DNA from: Actinomycetota bacterium
Lineage (GTDB): Bacteria > Actinomycetota > Humimicrobiia > Humimicrobiales > Humimicrobiaceae
Assembly (NCBI GenBank): GCA_023475715.1
Contig: JAMCVO010000145.1
Span: 1-40,043, forward strand
DNA: 40,043 bases
Direction: 5' to 3'
The first letter of the stretch is position 1; each line of letters opens with the position of its first letter. A program made the position numbers and the translations under genes. Below the pieces are notes generated by a model, which saw only the letters and a program-made list of their open reading frames with translations, did no database searches and was not told where the DNA came from. Shown here in pieces: positions 1-7,259 of this stretch.

Positions 1-171
1 CAGCTTATCGCCATCAATTATTCTTTTTAAAATCTTATCTTGCCCGACAAGATGCTGCTGACCAATAAAATCATCGAGTTCCTGTGGACGCATTCTATCT
101 GCGAGGGGAGATTTTGATGGAGCGCCCAGGATATGATTATCATTACTGTCAAATTTATCAAATAATGTCAT
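1..171 (-). CDS. rarA: Replication-associated recombination protein RarA (MgsA), N-terminal part
   Basis: The first 57 codons are present on the minus strand; the gene runs off the left edge of the window. The start ATG is at 171. The segment SPLADRMRPQELDDFIGQ, followed by QHLVGQDKILKRIIDGDKL, matches the conserved N-terminus of RarA/MgsA (WRNIP1 family), a clamp-loader-like AAA+ ATPase that acts at stalled replication forks. The Walker motifs would lie beyond the window edge and cannot be checked. It is preceded after 7 bases by the YjbQ-family gene on the same strand, so the two are probably cotranscribed. The family call rests only on this N-terminal signature. Confidence 0.85.
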   Translation of the reverse strand, partial: MTLFDKFDSNDNHILGAPSKSPLADRMRPQELDDFIGQQHLVGQDKILKRIIDGDKL

Positions 172-178
172 TTTTAAA

Positions 179-574
179 TTATTGTAAGAATTTTACGTAA
201 ATATTTCTTGTTCTGGGACCATCAAATTCACAAAAATAAACTCCTTGCCATGTCCCAAGCAAAAGCTTACCATCTTCAATCATTAAGTTCAAAGTTTGAC
301 CGAAAATACTTGATTTTATGTGTGCGTCCGAGTTGCCTTCAATATGGGTGTATCTGTCACCGACCGGAACAAGCTTGTTAATTTTATTTATGATATCCTG
401 CGTAACATCCGGATCTGCATTTTCATTTATTGTAATGGCGGCAGTTGTATGCGGTACATGAATAAAACATATGCCATCTTTTTTAAATGATGAACTTACC
501 AAAGCATTCAGCTTATCAGTTATATCTATAAATTCCACTCTTTTATTTGTTCTGATTTCTATGGTTTCTGTCAT
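179..574 (-). CDS. YjbQ/UPF0047 family protein
   Basis: A 131-residue protein of the YjbQ/UPF0047 family, which is normally 130-140 residues, so this copy is full length. Family signatures are visible: FIHVPHTTAAITINENADPD at about residues 38-57, then EGNSDAHIKSSIFG and LLLGTWQGVYFCEFDGPR near the C-terminus, carrying the conserved His residues of the proposed active or metal site. The E. coli member has weak thiamine-phosphate synthase activity in vitro; the physiological role is unsettled. The start ATG at 574 has a good ribosome binding site (AAAGGG, minus strand). It probably forms a two-gene operon with rarA. Confidence 0.85.
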   Translation of the reverse strand: MTETIEIRTNKRVEFIDITDKLNALVSSSFKKDGICFIHVPHTTAAITINENADPDVTQDIINKINKLVPVGDRYTHIEGNSDAHIKSSIFGQTLNLMIEDGKLLLGTWQGVYFCEFDGPRTRNIYVKFLQ

Positions 575-698
575 TAAATCCCTTTCGTGAGATTATAAAA
601 TCCTTTAATGATTAAATTTTAGCTAAAAAAAATTTAAAAAACTACTAGTTTAAAATTTAATTTAAAATTAAAAAAACTACCAATGCACCAATTCTTAA

Positions 699-727
699 TT
701 GAAAAAATAATATAAAAACCTTAAAAT
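699..727 (+). promoter_or_regulatory. Putative sigma-70 promoter for the kinase/mtnP genes
   Basis: TTGAAA (699-704) and TAAAAT (722-727) are separated by 17 bases, in the 220-base divergent intergenic region upstream of the PfkB-family gene. The predicted transcript starts near 734, giving a leader of about 60 bases. The region is very AT-rich, so a chance match is possible. Confidence 0.4.
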
Positions 728-794
728 GTTTTAGGTATATTTAAGAAATCTTTTTTGAGAAACCTTTAGAATCAATTAATTTTTATCTAAAAAA

Positions 795-1796
795 ATGTTT
801 GAACTACTCAAAAAAAAATACAGTGTCACAGGTATTGGAAATGCAATTATAGATATTGTGGCAAATGTTGAAGATAACTTCATAAAAAATCACAATCTTG
901 ATAAAGGGTCAATGAAGATTATTACCGAGAATGAAGCTCATTTACTAAACGAGCAGATATCTGCCGTTAAAATGATATCAGGGGGCTCTGCAGCAAATAC
1001 TGTAGCAGGACTTGCAATGCTTGGACATAACGTCGCTTTTATTGGAAAAGTAAAAAATGATGCTTTGGGAAAAGCATTTGAAAGTGAGCTGAAATCTATC
1101 GGGGTTACTTTTATCACACGTAAAGCAAAAAGCAATATTTCATCTACCGCCAGATGCATAGTACTAAGCACACCCGATGCTCAAAGAACAATGGTCACCT
1201 GTCTTGGTATTGCAGGTTCGCTTGGTCCTGAAGACATAGATGAAAAAATAATTACTAATTCATCCATTATTTATCTTGAAGGATATCTATGGGATAAGGA
1301 TGATGCTAAAAAGGCAATTTTAAAAGCTATTAAATTGGCAAAAAATAATGGCTCTAGGGTAGCATTCAGTCTTTCTGACAGTTTTTGCGTTATTAGGCAT
1401 AAAGATGAATTTTTAAATCTTATAAACAATCGTATCAATATATTATTTGCAAACGAACTTGAAATAATGACATTATTTGATACTGATAATTTCGACTCTG
1501 CTATAGATAAATGCAAAAAGTTAAAAGTACTGGTTGTCATAACCCGGTCTGAAAAAGGTTCGATTATTATTTTTGAGAATGAGACAATTTTTGTTAAAGC
1601 TCAAATAACAAAAGTCATGGATAGCACCGGTGCTGGAGATCTCTTTGCTGCAGGTTTTTTGAACGGACTTATTAAAGGCATGGATCTTTGTTCATGCGGA
1701 AAGATGGGCAGTATAATAGCATCGGAAGCAATAAGTCATTATGGTGCCCGGCCGGAGCTGCCCCTTACCGACCTTCTAAAAGAAAAGGGTTTTTAA
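795..1796 (+). CDS. PfkB-family sugar/nucleoside kinase (adenosine kinase-like)
   Basis: A 333-residue ribokinase/PfkB-fold kinase. It shows the N-terminal GIGNAIIDIVANV segment, the glycine-rich GGSAANTVAGLAMLG motif (about residues 63-77), which binds the substrate sugar, and the C-terminal signature DSTGAGDLFAAGFLNGL (about residues 277-293) with the catalytic Asp and anion hole. The N-terminal pattern resembles bacterial adenosine-kinase-like members. The neighbour 19 bases downstream makes adenine from methylthioadenosine, which fits purine salvage. Adenosine as substrate is inference; other PfkB substrates are possible. No clear Shine-Dalgarno sequence precedes the ATG. Confidence 0.85.
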   Translation: MFELLKKKYSVTGIGNAIIDIVANVEDNFIKNHNLDKGSMKIITENEAHLLNEQISAVKMISGGSAANTVAGLAMLGHNVAFIGKVKNDALGKAFESELKSIGVTFITRKAKSNISSTARCIVLSTPDAQRTMVTCLGIAGSLGPEDIDEKIITNSSIIYLEGYLWDKDDAKKAILKAIKLAKNNGSRVAFSLSDSFCVIRHKDEFLNLINNRINILFANELEIMTLFDTDNFDSAIDKCKKLKVLVVITRSEKGSIIIFENETIFVKAQITKVMDSTGAGDLFAAGFLNGLIKGMDLCSCGKMGSIIASEAISHYGARPELPLTDLLKEKGF

Positions 1797-1815
1797 AATT
1801 ATTGAAAGGAGATTA

Positions 1816-2625
1816 ATGAAAGATAAATGCATAGCAGAAGTTGGTGTCTTTGGGGGATCAGGCTTCTATAATTTCTTGAAAATAAAAGAAGAATTGAGTA
1901 TGGATACCATATATGGCAAACCCTCAGATACTATCATAATAGGAGAACTGAAAGGTTTAAATGTGGCTTTTCTTCCCAGGCACGGAAGGGGACACAACAT
2001 ACCCCCGCACAAAATTAACTATAGAGCAAATATTGCAGCAATGAAAAAACTTGGAGTGAAGCAAATATTCGGGCCCTGTGCCACAGGAAGTCTGCAGCCA
2101 AATATAAAACCCGGGGACTTCGTTATCTGTGATCAGTTTGTTGACAGGACCAACTGCAGAATTGATACTTTTTATGATGGACCTCACACTACTCATATTT
2201 CGACTGCGGATCCGTATTGCCCCGATTTGAGAGAAATTGTTATAAAAAATGCTGAAAAAATAGGTATAACAACTTATTCCAAAGGAACTGTTGTCGTTGT
2301 TCAGGGTCCAAGATTCAGCACTAGATCAGAAAGCAGATGGTATTCCGGTCAGGGCTGGGAAGTAATTAATATGACACAATATCCTGAGGTTGCACTTGCC
2401 CGTGAGATGGAAATATGTTATGTAAATATCTCACTCATTACTGATTATGATGTTGGCCTCGAAGGCCATCCAGGCATAAAATCTGTAACCAGCCAGGATG
2501 TAGTTAGAATTTTTAAAGATAATAATGAAAAATTAAGGGAACTTCTTTTTAAGGCTATTCCGGAAGTACCTCATGAAAGACACTGTATTTGCTCGAATGC
2601 TCTCGAAGGTGCGGTTATAAGTTAA
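1816..2625 (+). CDS. mtnP: S-methyl-5'-thioadenosine phosphorylase
   Basis: A 269-residue member of the PNP/MTAP phosphorylase family (class 2, trimeric). It is predicted to cleave methylthioadenosine with phosphate to adenine and methylthioribose 1-phosphate. Seen: GVFGGSGFY phosphate-binding start, RHGRGHNIPPHKINYRANI, the central VVVVQGPRFSTRSESRWY, then NMTQYPEVALAREMEICY and ITDYDVGLEGH. NMT and the TDYD aspartates favour a 6-aminopurine substrate (MTAP) over inosine/guanosine (PNP). A strong ribosome binding site, GAAAGGAGAT, sits at 1804-1813. It links to metK in the window, since SAM use yields methylthioadenosine. Some actinobacterial relatives also cleave adenosine, so specificity is not absolute. 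Confidence 0.88.
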   Translation: MKDKCIAEVGVFGGSGFYNFLKIKEELSMDTIYGKPSDTIIIGELKGLNVAFLPRHGRGHNIPPHKINYRANIAAMKKLGVKQIFGPCATGSLQPNIKPGDFVICDQFVDRTNCRIDTFYDGPHTTHISTADPYCPDLREIVIKNAEKIGITTYSKGTVVVVQGPRFSTRSESRWYSGQGWEVINMTQYPEVALAREMEICYVNISLITDYDVGLEGHPGIKSVTSQDVVRIFKDNNEKLRELLFKAIPEVPHERHCICSNALEGAVIS

Positions 2626-2709
2626 TTTTTGGATATGAATGCATAATATATTTCCTATATTAAACAATTTTATTTACTTGAATCTTGAGAATAAATGGTG
2701 AAATAGCCT

Positions 2710-3897
2710 TTGAAGACTAAAATTATTGTTGCTTGTGATAAATATAAGGGAAATTTAAGCGCAATACAGGTCTGCAGCATAATCAAAGATGCCATAAATG
2801 AAACTGCCCATTATTTAGGTGAAAAAGTTGACATCATAATAAACCCTATGGCAGATGGTGGTGAAGGTACTGTTGATACACTTGTAGATAGTTTAGATGG
2901 TAAATTAGTAAATTTAAAGGTGACAGGACCACTTGGAAATAAGGTTAATTCAAAATTTGGAGTAATAGGACAGAAAACCGCAGTAATTGAAATGTCTGCT
3001 GCTTCAGGGTTGTGGATGGTTCCGAAGGATAGACGAAATCCTTTAGAAACAACTACCTATGGAACCGGCGAGCTAATAGAAAAAGCTCTGGAGATTGGTT
3101 GCTCTAAAATTATAGTTGGAATAGGCGGGAGTGCAACAAATGATGCAGGCATGGGAATGGCTCAGGCACTTGGGGTCAGGTTTTATGACAGCAATAAAAA
3201 TCTTCTAGGATTTGGTGGTAAAGAGCTCATTAAAATAAATAAAATTGATGTAAGTGAAATGAATCCAATGATTAATTCTGCAAAATTTGAAATTGCCAGT
3301 GATGTTGATAATCCATTATTTGGACCAAATGGTGCAGCTTATGTTTATGGTCCCCAAAAAGGTGCAGATAATGAAATGGTTAAACTTCTTGATGAAGGTT
3401 TACGGAATTTTTCTCATGCAGTAAAGAGGAGCATTGGTAAAGACATTACCAACATAAAGGGGGCAGGAGCGGCAGGCGGTATGGGAGCCGGGCTTGTAGC
3501 ATTCTTGAATGCAACTATAAGATCGGGAGTGGAGATTATTCTAGAAGCAACAGATCTCGAAAGAAAAATGGATGGGGCCGACCTTGTTATAACCGGGGAA
3601 GGTGCAATGGACAGCCAGACATTTTCGGGAAAAAGCTCATATGGAATTGCCATGCTTGCAAAAAAACTCAGTATTCCGGTAATAACTATAAATGGATCTA
3701 AAAATTTTAATACAAGTGATATTAATAAAAAAAAATTAAGACTTTTCAGCGGAAATTTTGCTGCGGTAAATAAACCAATGAATTTAGAAGAGGCAATTAA
3801 AAACGGTAAATCTCTGCTTGCTGAAATGACAAGAGAGCTTATTTGTTTTTTTCTGGCAACCAGATTTAAGGCATCGGGGTCACAGGAAATAATCTAA
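2710..3897 (+). CDS. Glycerate kinase (GarK/GlxK family)
   Basis: A 395-residue enzyme of the glycerate kinase type 1 family, which phosphorylates D-glycerate with ATP, usually to 2-phosphoglycerate. Signatures: DKYKGNLSA near the N-terminus, NPMADGGEGTVDTLVD (about residues 46-61), GIGGSATNDAGMGMAQALG (about 138-156) and the C-terminal ITGEGAMDSQTFSGKSSYG. The start is TTG at 2710: the only nearby upstream ATG (2695) is followed by a stop in its frame, and the family's N-terminal motif begins immediately. GGTGA (2698-2702) is a weak ribosome binding site. It stands alone after an 84-base gap from mtnP, with purC 31 bases downstream; no other glyoxylate or serine pathway gene is nearby. Confidence 0.9.
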   Translation: MKTKIIVACDKYKGNLSAIQVCSIIKDAINETAHYLGEKVDIIINPMADGGEGTVDTLVDSLDGKLVNLKVTGPLGNKVNSKFGVIGQKTAVIEMSAASGLWMVPKDRRNPLETTTYGTGELIEKALEIGCSKIIVGIGGSATNDAGMGMAQALGVRFYDSNKNLLGFGGKELIKINKIDVSEMNPMINSAKFEIASDVDNPLFGPNGAAYVYGPQKGADNEMVKLLDEGLRNFSHAVKRSIGKDITNIKGAGAAGGMGAGLVAFLNATIRSGVEIILEATDLERKMDGADLVITGEGAMDSQTFSGKSSYGIAMLAKKLSIPVITINGSKNFNTSDINKKKLRLFSGNFAAVNKPMNLEEAIKNGKSLLAEMTRELICFFLATRFKASGSQEII

Positions 3898-3928
3898 TAA
3901 AGCAACATAATAATTACAGGAGGTCAAA

Positions 3929-4822
3929 ATGAAATTAATTGGAAATGTTGAAATAGAAAATGTTGATAAGATAAAAAGCGGCAAAGTAAGAGAGATGTTT
4001 TCATTTGAAGATAAAATTTTAATCGTGACAACAGACAGGATTTCAGCGTTTGATTTCATACTCCCGACATTGATTCCATATAAAGGTGCCATACTTAACA
4101 AGATTTCAATATTTTGGTTTAATTACTTAAAAGACATAATTGAAAATCACTTGATTGAAACTGATTTTGAAAAATTTCCTAAGATTTTTAAAAAATATAA
4201 AGAAATTTTACGGGATAGATCAGTAATAGTAAAAAAGGCAAAGATTTATCCTATTGAATGTGTCGTAAGGGGGTATATAACAGGTTCGGGGTGGGAAGAT
4301 TACAAAACAAGCGGAAAAATCGGTAATATAGATTTGCCGCCAGATTTAAAAATGTGCGACAAGCTGCCGGAACCTATTTTCACTCCCACGACTAAAGCTG
4401 AAGTGGGGCACGATTTGTCAATAACATTACAAAAAGCTAAAAGAGTTTTTGGTTCAGATGTTATTGAATTCTTGAAAAATAAGAGCATCGAATTATATCT
4501 AAAAGCCGCCAATTATGCTTATCAAAAAGGTATAATAATAGCTGACACGAAATTTGAATTCGGTGCCAGTGATAGCGGAATCATCCTTGTAGATGAAGTG
4601 TTAACACCTGATTCTTCCAGGTTTTGGCCACTCGATGAATATGAGCCCGGAAGACAGCAGCTAAGCTTTGATAAACAGTATGTCAGGGATTATCTTCTAG
4701 GCACTAGCTGGGATAGAAACTCAACCCCTCCGAAATTATCCGAAGAAGTAATTTTAAAAACGACTGAAAGATATGTTACTGCATATGAAAAATTGGTTGG
4801 AAAAAAATTTGATTTGAAATGA
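3929..4822 (+). CDS. purC: Phosphoribosylaminoimidazole-succinocarboxamide synthase (SAICAR synthetase)
   Basis: A 297-residue PurC of the longer form (about 290-310 residues, as in yeast and Actinobacteria) rather than the short 235-residue Bacillus type. It catalyses ATP-dependent joining of aspartate to CAIR in purine synthesis. Seen: SGKVREMF, TDRISAFDFILP (the ATP-site region), PIECVVRGYITGSGWEDY, FTPTTKAEVGHD and VDEVLTPDSSRFW. A perfect AGGAGGT ribosome binding site at 3918-3924 precedes the ATG. No other pur gene lies nearby, so it is detached from the rest of the pathway. comB starts 6 bases downstream and is probably translated from the same mRNA. Confidence 0.95.
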   Translation: MKLIGNVEIENVDKIKSGKVREMFSFEDKILIVTTDRISAFDFILPTLIPYKGAILNKISIFWFNYLKDIIENHLIETDFEKFPKIFKKYKEILRDRSVIVKKAKIYPIECVVRGYITGSGWEDYKTSGKIGNIDLPPDLKMCDKLPEPIFTPTTKAEVGHDLSITLQKAKRVFGSDVIEFLKNKSIELYLKAANYAYQKGIIIADTKFEFGASDSGIILVDEVLTPDSSRFWPLDEYEPGRQQLSFDKQYVRDYLLGTSWDRNSTPPKLSEEVILKTTERYVTAYEKLVGKKFDLK

Positions 4823-4828
4823 GGCCTG

Positions 4829-5677
4829 GTGAAAATACATGTAATATTTACAAATCGTTTTGAAAGTAGGGAAGTAGCGGAAGTTGATTTAAGGAATTGT
4901 GTATGTGGGGTAATAGATACAATAAGGGCAGCTTCAACAATTGCAACAATTATCGGACGTGGCGGAAAAGAAGTAATTATCGCTGAAAATAAAAGGCAGG
5001 CATTTATATTCAAAAAAATATTTACAGATTATATTTTATGTGGTGAAGAAGGGGGACTTCCTCCGAAAAGATTTGACTATGGTAATTCGCCGCTTGAAAT
5101 ATCCAAGCCGGATTTTAAGGATAAGGGATTTATAATAATGACAACTAATGGCACACAGTCAATTTTTAAAACAAGAGAATGTCCTGCAGTATTTATATTA
5201 TCTATTTTGAATATGAGTTATACAGTTGATACCATAGTTGATTACGCAGCCAGGAATCAAAAAGATATAGTTTTACTCTGCTCCGGAGAAAAAGGCAAAA
5301 TAGCTTATGACGATGTTTATACGGCAGGTATTGCAGTAAAGTATCTTTTAACAAAACCGTTAAGATTTGAATTCAGCGATAGCGCTAAATTAGCTATGAC
5401 TGTTGCATTGACTGACAGCGATGTTGTAAACGCTCTTGAAAAATCCAGCAGTGCAAATTCTCTAAGAAAAGTCTGCCTGGGTGATGACATTGAATTTTGC
5501 AGTCAGTTAAATAAATTTAAAATAGCAGCAAAATTATATATTTTAAATTCAAAAAATATTAAGTCTGAAAAGACCTATAGAATATATTTTAAAAACAAAA
5601 TAACAAAAACCACTTATAATATCGATCAGTTATTTGTTATAAGAAAATATGACGCCAACAAGGTTAATTCTCACTAG
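4829..5677 (+). CDS. ComB-like protein (2-phosphosulfolactate phosphatase family)
   Basis: A 282-residue protein of the ComB family. Recognised from VIDTIRAASTIATIIGRGG (about residues 28-46), the LCGEEGGLPPKRFDYGNSP segment (about 71-89), IIMTTNGTQSIF, ILNMSYTVD and LCSGEKGKIAYDDVYTAGI, which carry the acidic Mg-binding positions of the family. ComB itself removes phosphate from 2-phosphosulfolactate in coenzyme M synthesis, but no comA, comC or methanogenesis gene is present here. Many bacteria carry ComB homologues of unknown substrate, so the exact reaction is open. The start is GTG with GAGG 4 bases upstream. The last 14 bases overlap the 3' end of the convergent lipoprotein gene. Confidence 0.78.
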   Translation: MKIHVIFTNRFESREVAEVDLRNCVCGVIDTIRAASTIATIIGRGGKEVIIAENKRQAFIFKKIFTDYILCGEEGGLPPKRFDYGNSPLEISKPDFKDKGFIIMTTNGTQSIFKTRECPAVFILSILNMSYTVDTIVDYAARNQKDIVLLCSGEKGKIAYDDVYTAGIAVKYLLTKPLRFEFSDSAKLAMTVALTDSDVVNALEKSSSANSLRKVCLGDDIEFCSQLNKFKIAAKLYILNSKNIKSEKTYRIYFKNKITKTTYNIDQLFVIRKYDANKVNSH

Positions 5678-6305
5678 GTCCGAAATAAGCAGTGCCTTCA
5701 AGCATAGAAACACCCTTTGATGAGAACCAGAAATTGTTTTCTGCGATATTGCTCCCTTCCATTACCGGATCTATCTGAATGACATAGGTACCTTCATTTT
5801 TGATATCATTTATTAAAACGTCAACTGTTACTGTTTCTCCGGGTTTTACCTCATTTGGCAGTACGGTTCTGCTTGTCTGGTCATAACTGGTAAAATCAAC
5901 ATCCTGACCGTAGTAATGGTACCCTATTCTTACAAGGTTCGGCTTATCAGTTCTCCATGTAAAATCTGAGGTGTTTGTAATTTCAATCTTTATGAAGTTA
6001 TCCTTATCGGTCAACATATAGGAAGGAATGTAACCCTTTATTTCGGCACCAATAGTTGCAGTTGCAAAATCAACTTCTTTTATCGTTTCCTGTGAACTGG
6101 TTTCGCTGCTTGTATTTTCTTCTTTGCTACTACCTTGCTGGTTAGTGCCAACATCCGTTTTGGCAGTTGTTGTCCCACCTAATATCGAAGAGCACGAAGT
6201 TGATGAAATGATTAAAAATGTCATGAGCATAAAAAAAATAAAAGTAATTGTCGCCGTACTTAGTATTTTTGATCGTGCTTTTTCTTTGTTTTTTGATTTT
6301 AACAT
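5664..6305 (-). CDS. Secreted lipoprotein with one Ig-like domain, function unknown
   Basis: A 213-residue protein with a basic N-terminus, a hydrophobic stretch (about residues 16-34) and a lipobox-like SSTSC ending at Cys38, so it is probably a lipoprotein processed by LspA. A Ser/Thr/Gly/Glu-rich linker (about 40-75) follows. The C-terminal half (about 80-213) looks like a beta-sandwich: IEITNTSDFTW, IGYHYYG, TVLPNEVKPGETVTVDVLI and GTYVIQIDPVMEGSN. This pattern recalls the NtS...W...LP..v.PGetv Ig-like domains seen in surface proteins and fused to glycosyltransferases. No catalytic residues are evident. AAAGG lies just upstream of the ATG. Its 3' end overlaps comB tail to tail by 14 bases. 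Confidence 0.75.
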   Translation of the reverse strand: MLKSKNKEKARSKILSTATITFIFFMLMTFLIISSTSCSSILGGTTTAKTDVGTNQQGSSKEENTSSETSSQETIKEVDFATATIGAEIKGYIPSYMLTDKDNFIKIEITNTSDFTWRTDKPNLVRIGYHYYGQDVDFTSYDQTSRTVLPNEVKPGETVTVDVLINDIKNEGTYVIQIDPVMEGSNIAENNFWFSSKGVSMLEGTAYFGPSEN

Positions 6306-6374
6306 TTTAACCTTTCATATTAAATATTTTATAGTTCTTCAGTCCTGTATATTATAAATTAGTTTTAATATTTT

Positions 6375-6403
6375 TTGAATAATATAAATAAAATTTATAT
6401 AAT
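6375..6403 (+). promoter_or_regulatory. Sigma-70 type promoter for the DUF948/YtxH genes
   Basis: TTGAAT (6375-6380) and a perfect TATAAT (6398-6403) with 17-base spacing lie 65 bases upstream of the chosen DUF948 start. A start near 6410 gives a leader of about 58 bases. It shows that an upstream ATG extension of the ORF would begin inside the promoter, so the downstream start at 6468 is preferred. Confidence 0.65.
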
Positions 6404-6467
6404 GACTAAAAGCTTTATTATATCTTTTTATTTTTTTATATTTTATAAATTTAGTTATGAGGTCATT

Positions 6468-6863
6468 ATGAACTCTTCATTGGAAATAGTAGGACTGGTT
6501 GCTATCATACTAATTTCAGCTTTTGCCATAATTGGAATTATTGTTTCAGTTCCATTGCTGCGGCTTATAAACCGTTTTAAATTCCTGGCAGAAAAATTAA
6601 ATGAAAACATTGTTCCTATGGTTGAAAAATTAAATACTACAGTAACTCATTTGAATACGGAAATTGGTTCAATAAGTGAATTGACACAGAGCGTAAGCTC
6701 TATTGTGGAGCAGCTTGAAAAAGTCATAAGACTGGCAAGAATACTTTTAACAAATCCTCTGATAAAATTGATTAGCGCAGGCGTTGGTCTTGCCAGCGGA
6801 ATAAAAAAAGCGGCAAGTGAAGAAAAAAATAATGAAAAAAATCAAGGTAAGAAACAAGAATAG
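6468..6863 (+). CDS. DUF948-type membrane-anchored coiled-coil protein
   Basis: A 131-residue protein with one N-terminal membrane segment (VGLVAIILISAFAIIGIIV, about residues 6-24). A long helical region follows with repeated hydrophobic heptads (about 35-90), then a Lys/Glu/Asn-rich tail. This is the layout of DUF948 proteins (YtxG-like), general stress or envelope proteins often encoded next to YtxH, as here, 9 bases upstream. The frame is open further upstream, but GAGGTC at 6459-6464 is well placed for ATG 6468, and the upstream extension is low-complexity and overlaps a promoter. The biochemical role is unknown. Confidence 0.75.
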   Translation: MNSSLEIVGLVAIILISAFAIIGIIVSVPLLRLINRFKFLAEKLNENIVPMVEKLNTTVTHLNTEIGSISELTQSVSSIVEQLEKVIRLARILLTNPLIKLISAGVGLASGIKKAASEEKNNEKNQGKKQE

Positions 6864-6872
6864 GAGGTAAAA

Positions 6873-7247
6873 ATGAATTCTGAAAATAATTATGGTCACA
6901 GTAGTGGCAATGCAGGAGGTGTTACTGCAGCTCTTTTTATAGGATTAATCATTGGAGGGATACTAGGTATACTATTTGCTCCAAAATCAGGAAAGGAAAC
7001 AAGGAAAGAGCTTATGGAAAAAAGTGAAAAAATAATAGAGAAGGGTAAAGAAAGCCTTGTGGATGTAGTTGAAAAAACCAAGGATTTAGCTCAAGTAGGA
7101 AAACAGAAAATAGAAGATTTGAAAATAGCAGGAGAAGAAATATGGGAAAAGGGCAAAAAAAAAGTAGAAGATACAGCAAAGAAAATTAAAATTGTAGTCA
7201 GTGAAAGTAAAACCAAGGCTAAAGAAACTGAAGATTATTTATCTTAA
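6873..7247 (+). CDS. YtxH domain protein
   Basis: A 124-residue protein with a glycine-rich transmembrane segment (AALFIGLIIGGILGILFAP, about residues 20-38), followed directly by KSGKETRKELMEKSEKI. This GxxLFAPxSGxETRxxL pattern is the YtxH-domain hallmark. The rest is a highly charged, Lys-rich amphipathic helix with apolipophorin-like repeats. YtxH proteins are small stress-induced membrane proteins of unknown mechanism in Firmicutes and Actinobacteria. TAGGAGGTAAAA gives a near-ideal ribosome binding site before ATG 6873. It forms a likely operon with the DUF948 gene upstream and possibly the tldD/tldE pair downstream (12-base gap). Confidence 0.85.
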   Translation: MNSENNYGHSSGNAGGVTAALFIGLIIGGILGILFAPKSGKETRKELMEKSEKIIEKGKESLVDVVEKTKDLAQVGKQKIEDLKIAGEEIWEKGKKKVEDTAKKIKIVVSESKTKAKETEDYLS

Positions 7248-7259
7248 ATAGCACTTATA

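Noticed and set aside
6375..6467. N-terminal extension of the DUF948 ORF
   Set aside because: The extension starts within the -35 box of a near-perfect promoter, and the ribosome binding site is at 6459-6464, so translation should begin at 6468.
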